Position numbers and translations under genes: made by a program
The notes under the pieces: generated by a model
What the model was told of the DNA's origin: nothing
What the model saw: only the letters and a program-made list of their open reading frames with translations
The model's database searches: none
In this document: one piece after another, positions 6,518-8,961 of the stretch
Layout: each line of letters opens with the position of its first letter
Numbering within the stretch: the stretch's first letter is position 1
Source of the DNA: Clostridia bacterium
Lineage (GTDB): Bacteria > Bacillota_A > Clostridia > UMGS1883 > HGM11501
NCBI GenBank assembly: GCA_017536285.1
Contig: JAFXHP010000046.1
Span: 1-8,961 of the forward strand
Direction of reading: 5' to 3'
Length of the DNA: 8,961 nucleotides

Positions 6518-7459
6518 ATGTTAGTTAATATGAATCATGTTTTAAGACCTGCAAAGCAGAACAAATACGCTGTCGGTCTTTTCAACGCAGTAAATTTAGA
6601 GCTTGCACGAGGAATCCTTGCGGCAGCTGAATGCAGCCGTTCTCCGGTTATTATGGGTACCGCCGAGGTTTTACTTCCCTACGGTCCTTTGGAGGAGGTT
6701 TCCTATTACTTAATTCCCATGGCTAAGAAGGCAAATGTTCCCGTTGTTATTCATCTTGACCACGGTCTTTCCTATGACACCTGTATCCAGGCGTTAAAGC
6801 TGGGCTTCTCATCCATCATGTATGACTGCTCCACCGACTCTTACGAGGAAAACGTAAGAAAGGTTAAGGAAATGGCTGACATTGCTCACTCCTACGGTGC
6901 TACAATCGAAGGTGAACTTGGCCACGTTGGTGACAACGAAGGCTCCGCAGAAGGAAGCAGCCACTTAGCTGATCCCTCCAAATACTTTACCGATCCCAAG
7001 CTTGCAAAGGACTTTGTTGACAAGACAGGCGTTGACGCACTCGCAATTGCCGTTGGTAATGCTCACGGTGCGTATAAGCTTCCTCCCAAGCTTGATTTTG
7101 AAAGAATAAGAACAATTGCAAACACTGTTGATGTTCCCCTTGTACTTCACGGCGGTTCCGGTCTTACAGACAATGACTTCCGTCAGGCAATAAAGGAAGG
7201 TATCAGCAAGGTTAATATCTTTACCGATATCAACGTTGCCGCAGTTGAAGCTGAGTTCAAGAAGTTCTCCAGTATGGATAAAGGTCTTATCGACCTTATC
7301 CCCGCCGCAGTTGAAGCTGTTAAGCAGGAGAGCATGAAGAAGATGAAGCTCTTCTCCTCCGACGGAAAGTCTGACATTCAGCCCTCAAACACTTCAATGG
7401 ATATTGAAGAGCTTACAAGACTTGTTGCAGCAGAGGTTGCAAAGTACTTAAATAAGTAA
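6518..7459 (+). CDS. fba: Class II (zinc-dependent) ketose-bisphosphate aldolase, probably fructose-bisphosphate aldolase
   Basis: This cytosolic enzyme would split fructose 1,6-bisphosphate into glyceraldehyde 3-phosphate and dihydroxyacetone phosphate (glycolysis/gluconeogenesis). It is 313 residues with all class II hallmarks: HLDHG (79-83) with catalytic D81 and zinc ligand H82, EGELGHVG (131-138), VGNAHG (179-184) with H183, LHGGSG (210-215) with H211, and NIFTD (233-237) for phosphate and substrate contacts. Tagatose-bisphosphate aldolases (GatY/KbaY) share these motifs, so substrate specificity is not certain. The start is firm: AAGGAGG lies 7 bases before the ATG, behind a consensus promoter. 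It is a single-gene unit ending in a strong terminator. Odd point: after the catalytic fold ends (about 285) there is a polar linker and a helical tail (about 294-313) that short family members lack. Confidence 0.88.
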   Translation: MLVNMNHVLRPAKQNKYAVGLFNAVNLELARGILAAAECSRSPVIMGTAEVLLPYGPLEEVSYYLIPMAKKANVPVVIHLDHGLSYDTCIQALKLGFSSIMYDCSTDSYEENVRKVKEMADIAHSYGATIEGELGHVGDNEGSAEGSSHLADPSKYFTDPKLAKDFVDKTGVDALAIAVGNAHGAYKLPPKLDFERIRTIANTVDVPLVLHGGSGLTDNDFRQAIKEGISKVNIFTDINVAAVEAEFKKFSSMDKGLIDLIPAAVEAVKQESMKKMKLFSSDGKSDIQPSNTSMDIEELTRLVAAEVAKYLNK

Positions 7460-7465
7460 GTAAAC

Positions 7466-7499
7466 AAAAAGGTGTCCTTTGGACACCTTTTTTATTTTT
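7466..7499. terminator. Bidirectional terminator between the aldolase and antiporter genes
   Basis: GGTGTCC (7471-7477) and GGACACC (7481-7487) pair perfectly around TTT, extended by A-T pairs from the five A before and the T-run after. It ends the aldolase message on the + strand and, read in reverse, the antiporter message. The antiporter stop codon (7494-7492) lies inside the T-rich side, so the two convergent genes share one compact terminator. Confidence 0.9.
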
Positions 7500-8784
7500 G
7501 CTTTTTTGCAGTAATAAGTGAATATACCGGGAGCAGATAAAGGAAAAATGCGGTTATTGGCGATGCTGCCGGCGCTCCCGACGAGAGAAGCGTCACACTG
7601 CAGGCGATGGACCAGGGAACCAGGGGCGCTATTACAACTGCACTGTTTTCAAGGTTTATCGCCAGCTTTTCTTTATCCTTTTCAATATGGGCACACATAA
7701 ACTCCGTAAGCATTATGGCTAAAGTCTGATTGCAGGACACCATACTGTTGATAACCGAGGTTAAAAGAATAACCGTATAGGAAGGAAGGCGTTCCCCCGC
7801 CCTTTCAATCAGCTTTTTAACGCCGTCAAGAAGCCCCGTTTCGCGGAAGATTCCCGAATAGCAGGAGGAAAGGCAGACAATGGATGCGACATTTATCATT
7901 GATAAAAGTCCCCCGCCGTCAATCATTTCACTTATGGCGGCGTTTTCCGCCTTAAAGCCCGTTACGGCAAACTTAAGTATATCGGAAAAAAGCATTTCTT
8001 CCCTTGAAAGGCAGATTAAAACTGCGGCAAGAATGCTTGATGCCATTGTGATTTTTACCTTTACCTTAAAAAGCGAAAGAATGAGCATAACTGCTGCAGG
8101 AAGAAGCGACATAATGCCGATATTGAATTCTTCATTGAATAAGGCTGCCGCATCAACGTAGCTTATGCTTCCCTCTCCTATTAAAACGCCGTAAACTATG
8201 TAAATGATACAGCTTATCAAAAAGGGAACTGATGCTGTTTTTATCATATTTTTTATATTTTGGTAAATGTCAGTTTTCGTGATTTCGGAAACAAGCAATG
8301 CACTTGTGGATACGGGCGAGCATCTGTCCCCGAAGTATGACCCCGACAGCACCGCACCGCCCACCATAAGGGGACTTATCCCCATAGCGTATGCAATGGT
8401 CATACATATTGCTCCCATTGTTGCTGCTGTGCCGAAGGCTGTTCCCGTAAGGAAGGACACCAGGCAGTTAAGCAAAAATGCCGCAATCACAAAACTTTTC
8501 GGGCTGATAAGCTTTTCCGAATAGCTGATTATCGCCCCTATTGTACCGCCTGCTCTCCATAGTGCAGTAAGAACACCGATAAGCATAAAGGTGATAAGAA
8601 TGTTTTTGGTGGTCTTTATCCCTTCAAAGGACATTTTAAGGACGGCCTTTACAGAATAACCTTTTTTTAAGGCGTAGGCTGAAAAAAGCAGATAGCCGAA
8701 AAGGAGAGCATAAATTATCGGGATTTTGGTGCTTACCGATGCTGTAAGCCCCAGTATAAATATTATAAGAATTGTAATTTCCAT
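7492..8784 (-). CDS. NhaC-family Na+/H+ antiporter-like membrane protein
   Basis: This 430-residue polytopic membrane protein, with about 10-12 hydrophobic segments, belongs to the Na+/H+ antiporter NhaC family (PF03553 type). Family marks are FLTGTAFGTAATMG (111-124), SGSYFGDRCSPVSTSA (147-162) corresponding to the NhaC GAYFGDK-SP-S motif, DGGGLLSMINV (289-299) in the mid-protein, and ENSAVVIAPLVPWS (379-392) near the end. Members exchange cytoplasmic Na+ for protons; some exchange organic acids such as malate or lactate, so the substrate is unsettled. AAAGGA lies about 6-7 bases before the ATG. The gap to the gene upstream is only 10 bases, so it is the last gene of an operon entering from the right. 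The length is a little short but within the family range. Confidence 0.82.
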   Translation of the reverse strand: MEITILIIFILGLTASVSTKIPIIYALLFGYLLFSAYALKKGYSVKAVLKMSFEGIKTTKNILITFMLIGVLTALWRAGGTIGAIISYSEKLISPKSFVIAAFLLNCLVSFLTGTAFGTAATMGAICMTIAYAMGISPLMVGGAVLSGSYFGDRCSPVSTSALLVSEITKTDIYQNIKNMIKTASVPFLISCIIYIVYGVLIGEGSISYVDAAALFNEEFNIGIMSLLPAAVMLILSLFKVKVKITMASSILAAVLICLSREEMLFSDILKFAVTGFKAENAAISEMIDGGGLLSMINVASIVCLSSCYSGIFRETGLLDGVKKLIERAGERLPSYTVILLTSVINSMVSCNQTLAIMLTEFMCAHIEKDKEKLAINLENSAVVIAPLVPWSIACSVTLLSSGAPAASPITAFFLYLLPVYSLITAKKQK

Positions 8785-8794
8785 AGTTCATCCT

Positions 8795-8961
8795 TTATAT
8801 AACGGGGATTTCTGTTTTCTTTCCGTCAACTATTAATGTTCCGCCCTCACGGTCACACTCAACTTCCAGCTTTTCACCGTCATAATCAATGTACAAAATT
8901 CCGTCCTTTACGGGAATTTCACACTTAAGAGAGTCAAAATAGGAAAGTTTTGGCTCCACAT
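8795..8961 (-). CDS. C-terminal fragment of an unidentified protein (cut by the window edge)
   Basis: An open frame of 54 sense codons runs from the right edge to TAA at 8797-8795. The residues include KLSYFDSLKCEIPVKDG, then YIDYDGEKLEVECDREGG and TLIVDGKKTEIPVI, alternating strand-like and turn-rich stretches typical of a beta-sandwich. The look is that of the small C-terminal beta domain of some glycoside hydrolases such as alpha-L-rhamnosidase-like enzymes, but that is only an impression. The codon pattern and the 10-base gap to the antiporter ATG support a real gene co-transcribed with it. Confidence 0.6.
   Translation of the reverse strand, partial: VEPKLSYFDSLKCEIPVKDGILYIDYDGEKLEVECDREGGTLIVDGKKTEIPVI

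Noticed and set aside
1..8961. CRISPR arrays, insertion sequences, tRNA or rRNA genes
   Set aside because: I looked for regularly spaced repeats, transposase motifs with terminal repeats, and tRNA/rRNA signatures on both strands and saw none.

Overview
The window looks like chromosomal DNA from a Gram-positive anaerobe of the class Clostridia, probably a Lachnospiraceae- or Ruminococcaceae-like gut bacterium. This rests on moderately low GC, strong purine-rich ribosome binding sites (AAGGAGG type), textbook sigma-A promoters with 17-base spacers, hairpin plus U-run terminators, and protein families common in that group (DUF1538 transporter with a PII-like partner, TIGR04076, NhaC, class II aldolase). 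The species cannot be named from the sequence alone.

Layout. Positions 1-171 hold no recognisable protein gene. They contain a bidirectional terminator and several further small hairpins that could be the 3' part of a structured RNA on the + strand. From 172 to 6267 five genes all lie on the - strand, in transcription order: a zinc-ribbon/TIR/FHA protein (6267-4276), an ACT-ACT-metallo-beta-lactamase-fold protein (4236-2800), a TIGR04076 protein (2788-2480), a duplicated DUF1538 membrane protein (2398-857) and a tandem PII-domain protein (864-172). No terminator is visible between them. A strong promoter precedes the TIR gene, and a second good promoter sits just before the DUF1538 gene, so they are probably two overlapping transcription units: TIR/ACT-MBL/TIGR04076 and DUF1538/PII.

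A 250-base divergent intergenic region (6268-6517) carries back-to-back promoters. To its right, on the + strand, is a class II ketose-bisphosphate aldolase (6518-7459). It ends in a strong bidirectional terminator shared with the convergent NhaC-type antiporter gene (8784-7492, - strand). The antiporter is preceded, 10 bases upstream, by the C-terminal end of another - strand gene cut by the window edge (8961-8795).

How the genes work together. The DUF1538 and PII genes overlap by 8 bases, and the PII gene's ribosome binding site lies inside the codons of the transporter's acidic tail. This is a convincing transporter plus nucleotide-sensing regulator pair. The TIR protein keeps the glutamate expected of TIR NADases and carries an FHA-like C-terminal domain, so it may be a signalling or immunity protein. 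No standard defence partner gene is beside it, and its link to the downstream ACT-MBL and TIGR04076 genes is positional only. The aldolase is central sugar metabolism with an unusual C-terminal helix. The antiporter and the truncated gene upstream form a separate operon.
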